Made by a program: the position numbers and the translations under genes
DNA from: CAYSVN01 sp964434585
Lineage (GTDB): Bacteria; Patescibacteriota; Gracilibacteria; Peribacterales; Peribacteraceae
Direction of reading: 5' to 3'
DNA length: 27,600 nt
Assembly (NCBI GenBank): GCA_964434585.1
Contig: CAYSVN010000011.1
Span: 1-27,600 of the forward strand
Shown here: piece after piece, positions 5,917-13,965 of the stretch
Position numbering within the stretch: position 1 is the stretch's first letter
Layout: the number at the start of each line of letters is the position of its first letter
The notes under the pieces: model-generated
Seen by the model: the letters and a program-made list of their open reading frames with translations, nothing else
Told to the model about the DNA's origin: nothing
Databases searched by the model: none

Positions 5917-8511
5917 CTAGCTTACCAGTCCAATCCTCTCTTCTATCTCCTGGTCTACAAATACTTTCTTACGGCCAAACTTCATACGGCTATATTCTTT
6001 AATAAGGTCTGCAAGTTTTACATTTTTAAGACTTTCATCCCAAATAGTCTTCATACTAAATGGTCGTGATTGCACGTTATTAATATTCAATTTAACGTAA
6101 CAATTAAAGTTAGGAATACCAATAACGTCTTGTTCACTGAGGACGGGGGCAAACTCTTTAGCCATATATTCAGCATCATCTGCACCAATTTTAAAGCTCA
6201 TAATAGTACCCACGTTACCAAATACCGCATCACGCATTTTGGTAGAACCGCCACTACCACCTTCTACCAACTGTCCTATGTATTGGTGAGCCATAATAAG
6301 GGCAAGCTCATACTTACGCGCCTCCGAAAGAATAGTTGCAAAGGCGTCTGTTACAAAGTTTTGGAATTCATCTACATACAGGTAAAAACGTGTACGCTGG
6401 TCACGTGGGATATCTGCTCTACTCATTGCCGCCATCGAAATTTTATTCACAAAAATAAGCCCAAGTAATTGCGCGTTACTATCACCAATTTTACCTTTAG
6501 AAAGGTTAACAAGTAGAATTTTACCTTGGTCCATTACTTCACGAATGTTAAAGGCGCTTTTAGGCTGACCAATAATATTACGCATGGTAGTATTGGTAAT
6601 AAATGGTCCAAATTTAGAGCTAAAATACGGAATCATTTCTTGTTTTTCTCGCTCTCCAGTATTGGCAATTTCAAAGTCCCAGAAGCTTTTAACAACCGCA
6701 TTTTTACATTTAGAAACCTTATATTTTTGAAATTCTTCATCCACAAAGAGTCGCGGCACATCAATTAAAGTTGCACCTTCATCTTCATCATCCATTAATG
6801 TTAGGCAACCATTACGGAAATAGTGCTGAATACGTGGTCCAAAAATTTCTGGTCCAAAAAGTTTTATAAAAATCTCCATCGCATCAAGCGACGCACGGTC
6901 TTTCTCTTCAGGAGAATTAGCCTCTAACAGGTTAAGACCCATTGGTCGTCCTGTGTCAGCCGGATCAAATACAATCACATCTTTAGCACGCTTTTTAGGT
7001 ATATAAGCCAATGTATCGTCTACTAGGTCACCATGTGGATCAATAAGGCACATTCCATCAGCCACCACGTCCTGGCGGGCCATATAGCTAAGTAATGCAG
7101 ATTTACCAGAACCAGATTTACCAATAATGTAATGGTGGCGAGTACGGTCTTTTCCTAAAAATTTAATATCTGTTGTTTCTCCACGATACGTATTTCTACC
7201 AAGAACAGTCCCTTCTTCCGGCGCATCTGGTGGTGGTGGCAATACCTTATACGTATTCCATTGGATAATCGGCACCGTATTATAACGACTATCAGGAAAG
7301 TGAAATAAGCCTGCTAATTCTTTTTCTACTAATTCACACGTTTTATGGAGTCCACCATTAATACGTGTCCGCCATAAATGCTCAAGCAATGGTGCATTCC
7401 AAGCCATTGGGAATAACTCAAATAAAATACGTTTATTAGTAAAAGTATTACCATACGTATCTTTAAACGAGTTCATAGCCACTTGAATATTATTGGTAAT
7501 TTGAATAGCTTTGTCCCATGTTTTACTAGCACCAAAAATACGGATAGATGTATGGTAAAAACTCTGTCCAGCTTTTTCACCCATGCGCTTATAAAGTTCC
7601 TCTTGCGGCTGAAGCATGCGCACATACCCATCTCCTCCATCAGCCCCTGGGGCGAACGACTTACCTTCAGTACCTGTTAAAATACCATCAAATATAGCAA
7701 GTAAAGAGCCAACAATAGGAACATTACCGAGTAATGATTTCTTTTTATTTTTAAACAAGCTACTAGCTAATTTATTAGATTTTTTCGCATATTTATCAGA
7801 TAAAACTGGGCTTAGTACAACCTGGATACAAGCGCGCTCACTTTCGTCTAATTTACTAAGAACGTTTGCAATAGAGTTAAGTGGATCATCTTGCATTTGG
7901 TCGTAAAAACGAACCGGATACGCATAATTTTTAGCAGTAGAAAGGTAGTAAGCAGAAAGCTTTTGGTTTGCAGTGCGCAGCTTTGGCGTTGTTGCTGGCG
8001 CTACTTCTGCCTCTGGGTAAAAAGCGGTTACCTGTTTTTCCACAATATGGGCATACTTAGGGTCTGTTACAATATAAAATGTTAACTGGCTATCTTCTAA
8101 ATAAAGCTCAAAGCTTAATGTAATATCTTGAAAAATACTATAATGAATTAATTGCCAAATATTAAGGTCGCGGATTTCCCAAAGTGCACGGTACAACTGC
8201 TCCATAACTGCTAGCTTTTCTTTAAAGTCTTTTTCGGTTCGTTTTTCCTGGTCAATTTTACTATCATTTCTTGGAAGGGTAACTTTTAGCGTTACTAAAT
8301 TAGTCGCCTCCATAATGCCATAAATATATTGTCCCCAATAAGCAATAAACTTAAACCCATACCACACAATAAGTAAAATAATAGTATTGGTAAGCCATGC
8401 ACTACTAAACCATCGCCATAGTAAAATCCAAAAATTAGGAACAAGCATTGTTAAAACAGCCAACAAGCTAACAATAAAAATTGTCCGAAAATGATGTATA
8501 AGAAAGCGCAT
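5917..8511 (-). CDS. VirD4/TraG-like membrane ATPase (type IV coupling protein family)
   Basis: The product is 864 aa. Two membrane segments lie near the N-terminus (about 10-32 and 41-60), followed by a long soluble region unlike classic VirD4. A hexameric AAA-type motor begins near 440: Walker A GKSGSGKS at 464-471, CLIDPHGDLVDD at 488-499 (typical of the HerA/TraG group), and Walker B YLYVDEFQ at 711-718 with Asp714 and Glu715. AHQYIGQL (741-748) matches the conserved sensor-type AHQY segment of TraD/TraG proteins. The role is ATP-driven DNA or protein movement across the membrane. No other secretion or pilus genes are adjacent, so the substrate is unknown. The first ATG is 11 nt after a TATAAT on the minus strand. 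Confidence 0.88.
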   Translation of the reverse strand: MRFLIHHFRTIFIVSLLAVLTMLVPNFWILLWRWFSSAWLTNTIILLIVWYGFKFIAYWGQYIYGIMEATNLVTLKVTLPRNDSKIDQEKRTEKDFKEKLAVMEQLYRALWEIRDLNIWQLIHYSIFQDITLSFELYLEDSQLTFYIVTDPKYAHIVEKQVTAFYPEAEVAPATTPKLRTANQKLSAYYLSTAKNYAYPVRFYDQMQDDPLNSIANVLSKLDESERACIQVVLSPVLSDKYAKKSNKLASSLFKNKKKSLLGNVPIVGSLLAIFDGILTGTEGKSFAPGADGGDGYVRMLQPQEELYKRMGEKAGQSFYHTSIRIFGASKTWDKAIQITNNIQVAMNSFKDTYGNTFTNKRILFELFPMAWNAPLLEHLWRTRINGGLHKTCELVEKELAGLFHFPDSRYNTVPIIQWNTYKVLPPPPDAPEEGTVLGRNTYRGETTDIKFLGKDRTRHHYIIGKSGSGKSALLSYMARQDVVADGMCLIDPHGDLVDDTLAYIPKKRAKDVIVFDPADTGRPMGLNLLEANSPEEKDRASLDAMEIFIKLFGPEIFGPRIQHYFRNGCLTLMDDEDEGATLIDVPRLFVDEEFQKYKVSKCKNAVVKSFWDFEIANTGEREKQEMIPYFSSKFGPFITNTTMRNIIGQPKSAFNIREVMDQGKILLVNLSKGKIGDSNAQLLGLIFVNKISMAAMSRADIPRDQRTRFYLYVDEFQNFVTDAFATILSEARKYELALIMAHQYIGQLVEGGSGGSTKMRDAVFGNVGTIMSFKIGADDAEYMAKEFAPVLSEQDVIGIPNFNCYVKLNINNVQSRPFSMKTIWDESLKNVKLADLIKEYSRMKFGRKKVFVDQEIEERIGLVS

Positions 8512-8522
8512 GGTGTAGTACT

Positions 8523-8528
8523 ATTATA
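8523..8528 (-). promoter_or_regulatory. -10 box of the TraG-like gene
   Basis: TATAAT on the minus strand lies 11 nt before the ATG at 8511, giving a leader of about 5 nt. No Shine-Dalgarno is visible. Confidence 0.6.
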
Positions 8529-8562
8529 GCTGTAAAACAGAGTTTTGAGTAGCAAGAAAACA

Positions 8563-8637
8563 AGTTTAGAAATCTAAAAGTTGCAAGCTTTTAAAAAGCA
8601 ATCTTTAGACCTTTTAACCTCATAATCTCTAAACTTT
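8563..8637. repeat. Imperfect inverted repeat between divergent genes
   Basis: GTTTAGAAATCTAAAAGTTGC on one side faces a complement reading GTTTAGAGATTATGAGGTTAAAAGG on the other, with an inner GCTTTTTAAAAGC-like stem. The step of 8-9 nt (GTTTAGAG ATTATGAG GTTAAAAG) suggests a decayed relative of the 9-nt elements, but the match is weak. It lies in the gap between the TraG-like gene and the SEDS gene. Confidence 0.35.
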
Positions 8638-8725
8638 AAACAATGCAGCTAACAGTAAAATAAATCACAATTTATACTACAGCAATAGGTAGCGAAGATA
8701 TCTATACGGATAAACAAGAGTCCAC

Positions 8726-8731
8726 TACAAT
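8726..8731 (+). promoter_or_regulatory. -10 box of the SEDS gene (leaderless)
   Basis: TACAAT ends 8 nt before the ATG at 8740, with no Shine-Dalgarno sequence between. Confidence 0.55.
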
Positions 8732-8739
8732 AGAGCCTC

Positions 8740-9924
8740 ATGCTTCGTAGACTCGATTTATTATTACTGGGCGTAGCGTTAGTGTTAACGTTCTTTGGTT
8801 TAGCAATGATTGCCTCGGTAACCGTGTTTGAAAGCTATCAATTAACCTCTAGCCTAACCGATCGTGGTTTGCTGGAAGCTCCTAGTAATGCATTCTTTTT
8901 AAAGCGTTCGTTTTTCAGAACTCTTATCGCATTAATGGGAATGGGAGTGATGATTATCACTCCTTATCACGTATGGGAGCGGCTAGCTAAACCTATTTAT
9001 TTTATATTACTATTAAGCCTAGCTTTAGTATTTTTACCAGGAATTGGAGCCGATTTTGGAACAGCCAATAGCTGGATTTATATTGGAGGATTTTCTCTAC
9101 AACCATCTGAGTTCTTTAAGCTAGGAATGATTTTTTACTTAGCTATTTGGTTACGTAAAAAAGAGGAAACGATTGCCACTATTCGCGAAGGCTTTATACC
9201 ATTTGTTATTTTACTTTCATTAAGTACGTTCCTTATTGCTTTGCATCCTGACTTAGGATCGTTTTTAGTAATTGCCATGATTGCAACGATTATGTTCTTT
9301 ATTGCTGGTGGAAACATTGTACATTTAATAGTAGGAGGAGCATTAGCACTAGGAACCATGTTGCCATTAATACTACAAAAACAGTACGTACGAGACCGTT
9401 TTTCTGCTTGGATTAATGCCGGCAGCGATACTTTAACTGACACTATTGGCTACCAAATTAACCAAGCGCTTATTGCCATTGGCTCTGGTGGACTCTTTGG
9501 AGTGGGATACGGTAAAGGAATTCAAAAATTTGGCTACCTGCCAGAGGTAGAAGGTGACGCTATTTTTGCTGCAATGTCCGAGGAATTAGGTTTTTTTAGA
9601 ATGCTTATTATTATTGGGCTTTATGGCATATTTGTTTGGCGTGGCTACAGCATTGCTAAAGAAGCGCCCGACCGTTTTGGCTTTTTAGTAGCCGCCGGTG
9701 TTACGACTTGGGTAGCGGCACAGTCACTGCTAAATGTAGCTGTAAACTTAGCATTATTCCCTTATACCGGTATTACATTACCGTTTATTAGCTACGGAGG
9801 GTCTTCGCAATTAGCACTGCTAGCAGGCGTAGGAGTACTACTTAACATCTCTATGTACTCTACAACAGAACAAAGTAAACACTTGCGTCAGACGTATAGG
9901 AAACGGACGAATAGAAGGCGTTAA
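8740..9924 (+). CDS. SEDS-family peptidoglycan glycosyltransferase (FtsW/RodA type)
   Basis: The product is 394 aa with about ten membrane segments, the normal size of the family. SEDS proteins polymerise lipid II into glycan strands together with a class B PBP. The extracellular loop GYQINQALIAIGSGGLFGVG (family: QSLIAIGSGGLxGxG), FGYLPEVEGDAIFAAMSEELGF (family: LPExxTDFIFAxxxEELG) and GITLPFISYGGSS are the diagnostic motifs. The GVGYGKGIQKFGYLPE run and VNLALFPYTGITLPFISYGGSS lean to FtsW, but RodA cannot be excluded. The C-terminus is short and basic (RQTYRKRTNRRR). The gene stands alone between two minus-strand genes, and the downstream repeat element could act as its 3' end. Start supported by the -10 box at 8726. 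Confidence 0.92.
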   Translation: MLRRLDLLLLGVALVLTFFGLAMIASVTVFESYQLTSSLTDRGLLEAPSNAFFLKRSFFRTLIALMGMGVMIITPYHVWERLAKPIYFILLLSLALVFLPGIGADFGTANSWIYIGGFSLQPSEFFKLGMIFYLAIWLRKKEETIATIREGFIPFVILLSLSTFLIALHPDLGSFLVIAMIATIMFFIAGGNIVHLIVGGALALGTMLPLILQKQYVRDRFSAWINAGSDTLTDTIGYQINQALIAIGSGGLFGVGYGKGIQKFGYLPEVEGDAIFAAMSEELGFFRMLIIIGLYGIFVWRGYSIAKEAPDRFGFLVAAGVTTWVAAQSLLNVAVNLALFPYTGITLPFISYGGSSQLALLAGVGVLLNISMYSTTEQSKHLRQTYRKRTNRRR

Positions 9925-9932
9925 AAATATCA

Positions 9933-10073
9933 AACGTTGCAGAAGTGGCAAAGGTGAAAAAGGGGCAAGTGCTGTAGTGAGCGTAGCCGAACTATAGCAT
10001 GTTAATGTCCTTCGGCTACGCTCAGGACAACAAGTCTTTTAAACGTTTGCAACCTCTTTAACATCTGCAACCT
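9933..10073. repeat. 9-nt-unit inverted repeat element, copy 4, enclosing a REP-like hairpin
   Basis: The outer arms read GTTGCAGAA GTGGCAAAG GTGAAAAAG from the left, and GTTGCAGAT GTTAAAGAG GTTGCAAAC GTTTAAAAG from the right on the minus strand. The right arm starts just after the stop of the GT39 gene. In the middle lies a REP-like palindrome with the perfect 13-bp stem GAGCGTAGCCGAA (9979-9991) / TTCGGCTACGCTC (10011-10023). It separates two convergent genes and probably acts as a two-way transcript end. Confidence 0.8.
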
Positions 10074-11615
10074 TTAGTCACACTCCCTCATCCACCACTC
10101 GTTACGTGGGCAATCAACACAGTGCAAGTCCCACAACGGTACAATGGCTCTACGTTGTATTTGAGCGTCTGTTAACGGTTGATGGTATGCAAACGGACTA
10201 TAGATAATATAACCAGATATAACAGCAATTAAACAAGCATCTAGCATTGTTTGCTGAATAGATGTAGATAGCTTCTTGCGACATAATGAATCGAGCGATG
10301 CAAACAGTACGCCAACAGTAATAAAACTAAGAAGCAACGGTATAAAGTAATGGTAAAGATACATCACACGGCCAATTTGGCTCATGACAATCATATAAGA
10401 GCCATACAAGCTAAGAATACTAAACAGCAAAACACGATTATTAAATGTAAACGAACGCCTAAGCCAAGAAAAAAGTAGTAGTATTACACCAAGTAGCACC
10501 GCCAGCGTGCCAATCCACCATGCGGCTGGGTTAGCTTGTAAGTAAAGCGAGCTAGTAAATCCATCTGCCCTGTTCCATTGGTACGAAATACTACGTGCGC
10601 CAATCGGCCAACTCCACCAAGGGCTACCATTTTCACCTGGCTTACAAAGGTCTAACCTAGGGACTCCTCTGCTAAATTGTTGAGTATAAGCAAAATACTC
10701 TTTAAACATACGTGGTAGCGAGAGTAACGATTGATGACCGCCAGCGTCAAACACACGCTGTGTTTCTGGTGTTAACGTGTAATAACCATTTTTTTCTAAT
10801 TGTGGCTCTGTGGTATTAAGTAAATTAAAGTGAATCATCCACACTGAAGATACGGTAACAAAAAAGGCTAAAACACCAACTAACCAACCACGCCAAATAC
10901 GCGATAAACCAGTGCCAATATCTTTTATAAATCCAGAAGCTGTTTTATAACGCCATGTCATACGCGTAAGTAGCAGCAAGCCAAAGCACATGGTAAACAG
11001 TAGTCCTAATAATTTAGAGGTACTTGCAAGCCCAACCGATACACCAAGTAGTAGCCATAGCCAGGCTTCGTATTTTGGCTTAGGCTTCCATAGCAGTAAA
11101 AATAATAAGATAGATGTTACGCTAAAAAAGAGTAAAAAGCTTTCCAGCATTGCGCTACGTAAATGTACAATTAACGCAGTATCTAGCAAGTAAAAACCAC
11201 TAAGTAGTACTGCCCACACTGGCTTTTTGGTAATAATATTAAATACCCAATACAGCACCGGTGCCGTTAGCCAAGCCAGTAGCGTAGGGAAGAACCGCAC
11301 GCCAAAAAATGAGTGATTAGCTGGCATCATTTCGCCTGTTAAATACGAAACCGTTGTACCAGCTGTCGTATTGGCATTAAGGTTAAATAGCCACTCCCCT
11401 AGCGCAATTAGCATCATTCCTAGTGGCGGATGCTGCTCCATAAACCACACGCCATGTAAGTATTTATGAGCACTGGCTATGTGGTAATTTTCATCCCAAA
11501 ATAAAGTTTGTGGCTCCCAAAAACCCCAAAAATACGTAAAAAAGCCAACTAGTATTACAAACCACATTCCAAGCCAAGCCGGTGAAGTTAGTTTACGCAG
11601 AAAATTCACGACCAT
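10074..11615 (-). CDS. GT39/PMT-type membrane glycosyltransferase
   Basis: The product is 513 aa with about ten or more membrane segments. It would transfer a mannosyl or similar sugar from a polyprenyl-phosphate donor to an acceptor on the outer face of the membrane (GT-C fold). The catalytic acidic pair follows the first segment in FWDENYHIASAHKYL (Asp41, Glu42), followed by EQHPPLG (60-66), both typical of PMT/GT39 enzymes. LHLRSAMLES-type and MYLYHYFIP segments also fit. It is shorter than eukaryotic PMTs and lacks the MIR domain. In this organism it could glycosylate the surface proteins seen here, but that is inference. A TATGTT on the minus strand sits 5 nt before the ATG. Confidence 0.85.
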   Translation of the reverse strand: MVVNFLRKLTSPAWLGMWFVILVGFFTYFWGFWEPQTLFWDENYHIASAHKYLHGVWFMEQHPPLGMMLIALGEWLFNLNANTTAGTTVSYLTGEMMPANHSFFGVRFFPTLLAWLTAPVLYWVFNIITKKPVWAVLLSGFYLLDTALIVHLRSAMLESFLLFFSVTSILLFLLLWKPKPKYEAWLWLLLGVSVGLASTSKLLGLLFTMCFGLLLLTRMTWRYKTASGFIKDIGTGLSRIWRGWLVGVLAFFVTVSSVWMIHFNLLNTTEPQLEKNGYYTLTPETQRVFDAGGHQSLLSLPRMFKEYFAYTQQFSRGVPRLDLCKPGENGSPWWSWPIGARSISYQWNRADGFTSSLYLQANPAAWWIGTLAVLLGVILLLFSWLRRSFTFNNRVLLFSILSLYGSYMIVMSQIGRVMYLYHYFIPLLLSFITVGVLFASLDSLCRKKLSTSIQQTMLDACLIAVISGYIIYSPFAYHQPLTDAQIQRRAIVPLWDLHCVDCPRNEWWMRECD

Positions 11616-11717
11616 AGCGTAACATAGGTATAAGTCACAAAGAAGAACATAACTGCACCATCACGGCGTAGCTATCAATTATTATAAGTAAGGCAAAAAA
11701 ACCAAAAGATGTCGTCG

Positions 11718-11727
11718 NNNNNNNNNN
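11718..11727. other. Assembly gap, 10 N
   Basis: Ten N of unknown true length lie right beside a REP-like sequence and a tRNA 3' fragment, the kind of repeat that breaks assemblies. Confidence 0.95.
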
Positions 11728-11730
11728 AAG

Positions 11731-11777
11731 CGAAGACGGAATGGTGCGCCTGGCAGGACTCCCTTCGACTAGGCTCA
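11731..11777. repeat. REP-like palindrome enclosing a tRNA 3' fragment
   Basis: GCGAAGACGGAA (11731 on) and CCCTTCGACTAGGCTCAGGA (from 11759) are the two arms of the REP-like family of this window. The left arm is cut by the N gap. Between them is a copy of the last 20 bases of the tRNA-Arg gene (11742-11761). Confidence 0.55.
11742..11761 (-). pseudogene. tRNA-Arg 3' end fragment
   Basis: Bases 11740-11761 are identical to 11829-11850, which hold the CCA end, the 3' acceptor strand and part of the T arm of the intact tRNA-Arg gene. The rest of the tRNA is missing. It may be an attachment-site-like or recombination scar; a misassembly next to the N run cannot be ruled out. Confidence 0.7.
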
Positions 11778-11830
11778 GGATAAACTTCTCGTCCAATATA
11801 TTAAAGAACAAGGAAAGTTAGATATTTTAA

Positions 11831-11906
11831 TGGTGCGCCTGGCAGGACTCGAACCTACGACCTCCTGGACCGCAACCAGACGCTCTTCCAGCTGAGCTAC
11901 AGGCGC
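11831..11906 (-). tRNA. tRNA-Arg, anticodon GCG
   Basis: All 76 nt fold into a full cloverleaf. The 7-bp acceptor GCGCCTG/CAGGCGC is followed by discriminator A and an encoded CCA. The D stem is GCTC/GAGC with GG in its loop. The anticodon stem TCTGG/CCAGG encloses TTGCGGT, so the anticodon is GCG, reading CGC and CGU. The variable loop is AGGTC, and the T stem GTAGG/CCTGC encloses TTCGAGT. Most bacteria read these codons with an ACG anticodon edited to inosine, so GCG is noteworthy. The promoter lies before the neighbouring 5' fragment, so the precursor would carry that fragment. Confidence 0.95.
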
Positions 11907-11914
11907 ACATTTGT

Positions 11915-11950
11915 GACGCTCTTCCATCCGCAGTGGCGGATACAGGCGCA
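11915..11950 (-). pseudogene. tRNA-Arg 5' fragment with a replaced D arm
   Basis: On the minus strand TGCGCCTGTA (identical to the tRNA 5' end plus one base) is followed by TCCGCCACTGCGGA, a 5-bp hairpin standing where the D stem should start. Then comes TGGAAGAGCGTC, identical to the tRNA from its D loop to its anticodon stem. It lies 8 nt upstream of the intact tRNA, at the predicted transcription start. Confidence 0.7.
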
Positions 11951-11959
11951 CGAGGCGCT

Positions 11960-11988
11960 ATAATATATAGTTAGAAGTCTTTTGTCGA
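11960..11988 (-). promoter_or_regulatory. Promoter of the tRNA-Arg unit
   Basis: On the minus strand TCGACA (11988-11983), a 17-nt spacer and TATTAT (11965-11960). The start would fall at about 11953, just before the tRNA 5' fragment and about 46 nt before the intact tRNA. Confidence 0.6.
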
Positions 11989-12013
11989 TATAAAATAAAA
12001 AATGATTTTAATG

Positions 12014-13888
12014 CTAGCCTGTTAGCTGTGCTCTTTTGTTAAGATAAGGCTTTATTTTTTCAAGTATAGGCAATAAATATGCTTCATATTTAGAATCAGG
12101 CTTAGCTTCATTTAATGCTTTAAATAACTGTGCCTCTGTAGTAACAGCAGTATTTTTGAGCTCCGAAGCAATCGCCTTATTAACTTGGTCAAGACTTAAA
12201 TTATTTATATTTTTAAGCTGATTAAGTTGTCGAATTTTATCTTGAAGAATGGAGGTGTCTGCATTTGGATTTTTAATATTTAAAACATCATCCATTGTTT
12301 GACCTTTTGGTAAATCAGCCTTAATTCGTTTTTCCATACAACGTAAACGACCAGATTGCTCAAATGTTGACTTTGATGCTGCCTTAGAAGATGATGTATT
12401 AATTTCAGAAACTGGTTTTATTTTTGCTTTAGATCTTATAGGCTTTAAGGATTGAGATATCGTTGAGGCAGATGGCTTACCATATACCTGATTAGCTTTA
12501 TTAATATCATTCTGCAAAGCTTTAACAGCTTTACTTGGGTTAGCTGTATTCATAATTTCATCAGCAGATTTATTCATTTGGTTTAAACGATCATTAATTC
12601 CTTTTAAAAGCTTATCAGGCTTCATGGTAGGCTTAACCTGAGGAATGCTAGAAGCTTGACCCTTAGGATACGATACATTCGAAGGTTTGTAAGATTGATT
12701 AAATTTATTAATATCATCCTGAAGAGCCTTAACAGCTTTACTTGGATTAACCGCATTTACAACATCATCATATGATTGTCCTAACTTTTGCAAACGAGTG
12801 TTAATACTATTTAATTGACCTTGGTCATAAGTACCACGTGATTGGCTAGAAGTAGATTTGGGCACTGATTTAGGAGCACTCCCTGAAGAAGGTCGTGGAA
12901 TCGGCTTAACAGTAGGCAGAGGCCCTTTGATAGAAGGTGTTGTTTTTAAATTCCTTAATCCGCGAGCCGCACTTCGAACAGTATTTCCAACCGCTCCGGA
13001 ACCAGCTCTAATCACTCCACCAGTTACGGCGCCAGTAACTGCTCCTGTCCCTGTATCATTTACCACATCTAACGCAGCTCCATGAACAGTCTTTTTTCCC
13101 GACTGAACATCGTCAACATTTCTAACAGTAGAATCCGCAAAGCTGATCATTCCTCCATAGTATGCGCCTACTTTAACAGCACTAGAAAAACCTGTAATAG
13201 CTGGGCCAGCAATAAGTGCTGCGGGCAATGTTCCTAAGCCTACCGCTGCCGTAACAGCAACATTTCTACTAACATCTATTGCATGTTGATCTAACTCCCA
13301 ATGCGAATTATCAACATTGACCTTATTGGCAATATTATTCATCCGTTCTGCTTTTTGTATATCAGATAATACTGTTTGTAAATTAATATCATCTGAAGGC
13401 TTACCCAATTCTTGATACGCTTTTGCTAAAAAATGCTCTTTAGCATATTCCATATTGCTAATTTTTTGACTAGCATTATCAATCTCTTGTTGATAAGGGT
13501 CAGACGCAGTCATTGTGCGTTTTACAGGACCCCACCATCCATCATTAGCACGTGATTCTTCATTATTTTTAATCCATTTTTGCTCTCTAGAAATAGTCAT
13601 ATTCACCCTATTAGCAGTATGCTTAAGGTATTCATTCATTTCACCAATAATTGCTTCTCTACTTTCAGGCGTTTGTTCAGAGTTTGCCTGTAATTGCATT
13701 GCATACTCCTGACCTTCTTGACGCAGCTTAGCTACTTCATTGGAGTTAATCATTAATCCTGCAATAGCAACATTGGCATAAACATACTCAAGTAGTTTTA
13801 CATAAGCATCAACTACAGTTTGCAATGCCGAAATACTACCATTTAAGGATGATACAGCGCGCAAACGATCATCATTTAAAGCTAGCAT
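12014..13888 (-). CDS. Unknown repeat-containing protein, probable -1 frameshift extension of the 977-aa frame
   Basis: From the first ATG the product is 624 aa, but the frame stays open upstream to 13972-13979, where it joins the preceding gene across an A8 run. No promoter, Shine-Dalgarno site or other start precedes that ATG. Residues 1-200 are helical and polar. A Gly/Ala-rich hydrophobic stretch (about 207-310: AVTAAVGLGTLPAALIAGPA, GAVTGAVTGGVIRAGSGAV) could insert into a membrane. A Pro/Ser/Lys-rich linker leads to three imperfect repeats of about 46 residues (357-401, 425-470, 511-560), two of which share NPSKAVKALQ and DINK. No enzyme motif and no family is recognised. It is more basic than the upstream part. 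It probably functions as the C-terminal part of a fusion of about 1,640 aa. Confidence 0.75.
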   Translation of the reverse strand: MLALNDDRLRAVSSLNGSISALQTVVDAYVKLLEYVYANVAIAGLMINSNEVAKLRQEGQEYAMQLQANSEQTPESREAIIGEMNEYLKHTANRVNMTISREQKWIKNNEESRANDGWWGPVKRTMTASDPYQQEIDNASQKISNMEYAKEHFLAKAYQELGKPSDDINLQTVLSDIQKAERMNNIANKVNVDNSHWELDQHAIDVSRNVAVTAAVGLGTLPAALIAGPAITGFSSAVKVGAYYGGMISFADSTVRNVDDVQSGKKTVHGAALDVVNDTGTGAVTGAVTGGVIRAGSGAVGNTVRSAARGLRNLKTTPSIKGPLPTVKPIPRPSSGSAPKSVPKSTSSQSRGTYDQGQLNSINTRLQKLGQSYDDVVNAVNPSKAVKALQDDINKFNQSYKPSNVSYPKGQASSIPQVKPTMKPDKLLKGINDRLNQMNKSADEIMNTANPSKAVKALQNDINKANQVYGKPSASTISQSLKPIRSKAKIKPVSEINTSSSKAASKSTFEQSGRLRCMEKRIKADLPKGQTMDDVLNIKNPNADTSILQDKIRQLNQLKNINNLSLDQVNKAIASELKNTAVTTEAQLFKALNEAKPDSKYEAYLLPILEKIKPYLNKRAQLTG

Positions 13889-13965
13889 TTCTTGCTGAAC
13901 TGCAAGCTGTTCAGGGTTTTCTTGACCAGAAAGCTGCTCTGTTTCACCAGATTCAGATTCAGGCC

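Noticed and set aside
5784..8085. Plus-strand frames within 5784-8085
   Set aside because: Antisense shadows of the TraG-like gene; no family motifs, no promoter.
11740..11950. A genomic island bounded by tRNA att sites
   Set aside because: The repeated tRNA ends are under 200 bp apart with no integrase or cargo between them; at most a scar.
13825..13888. Independent start of the 624-aa gene at 13888
   Set aside because: Not excluded, but no -10 box, Shine-Dalgarno site or intergenic break exists, and coding-like sequence continues upstream to the A8 run.
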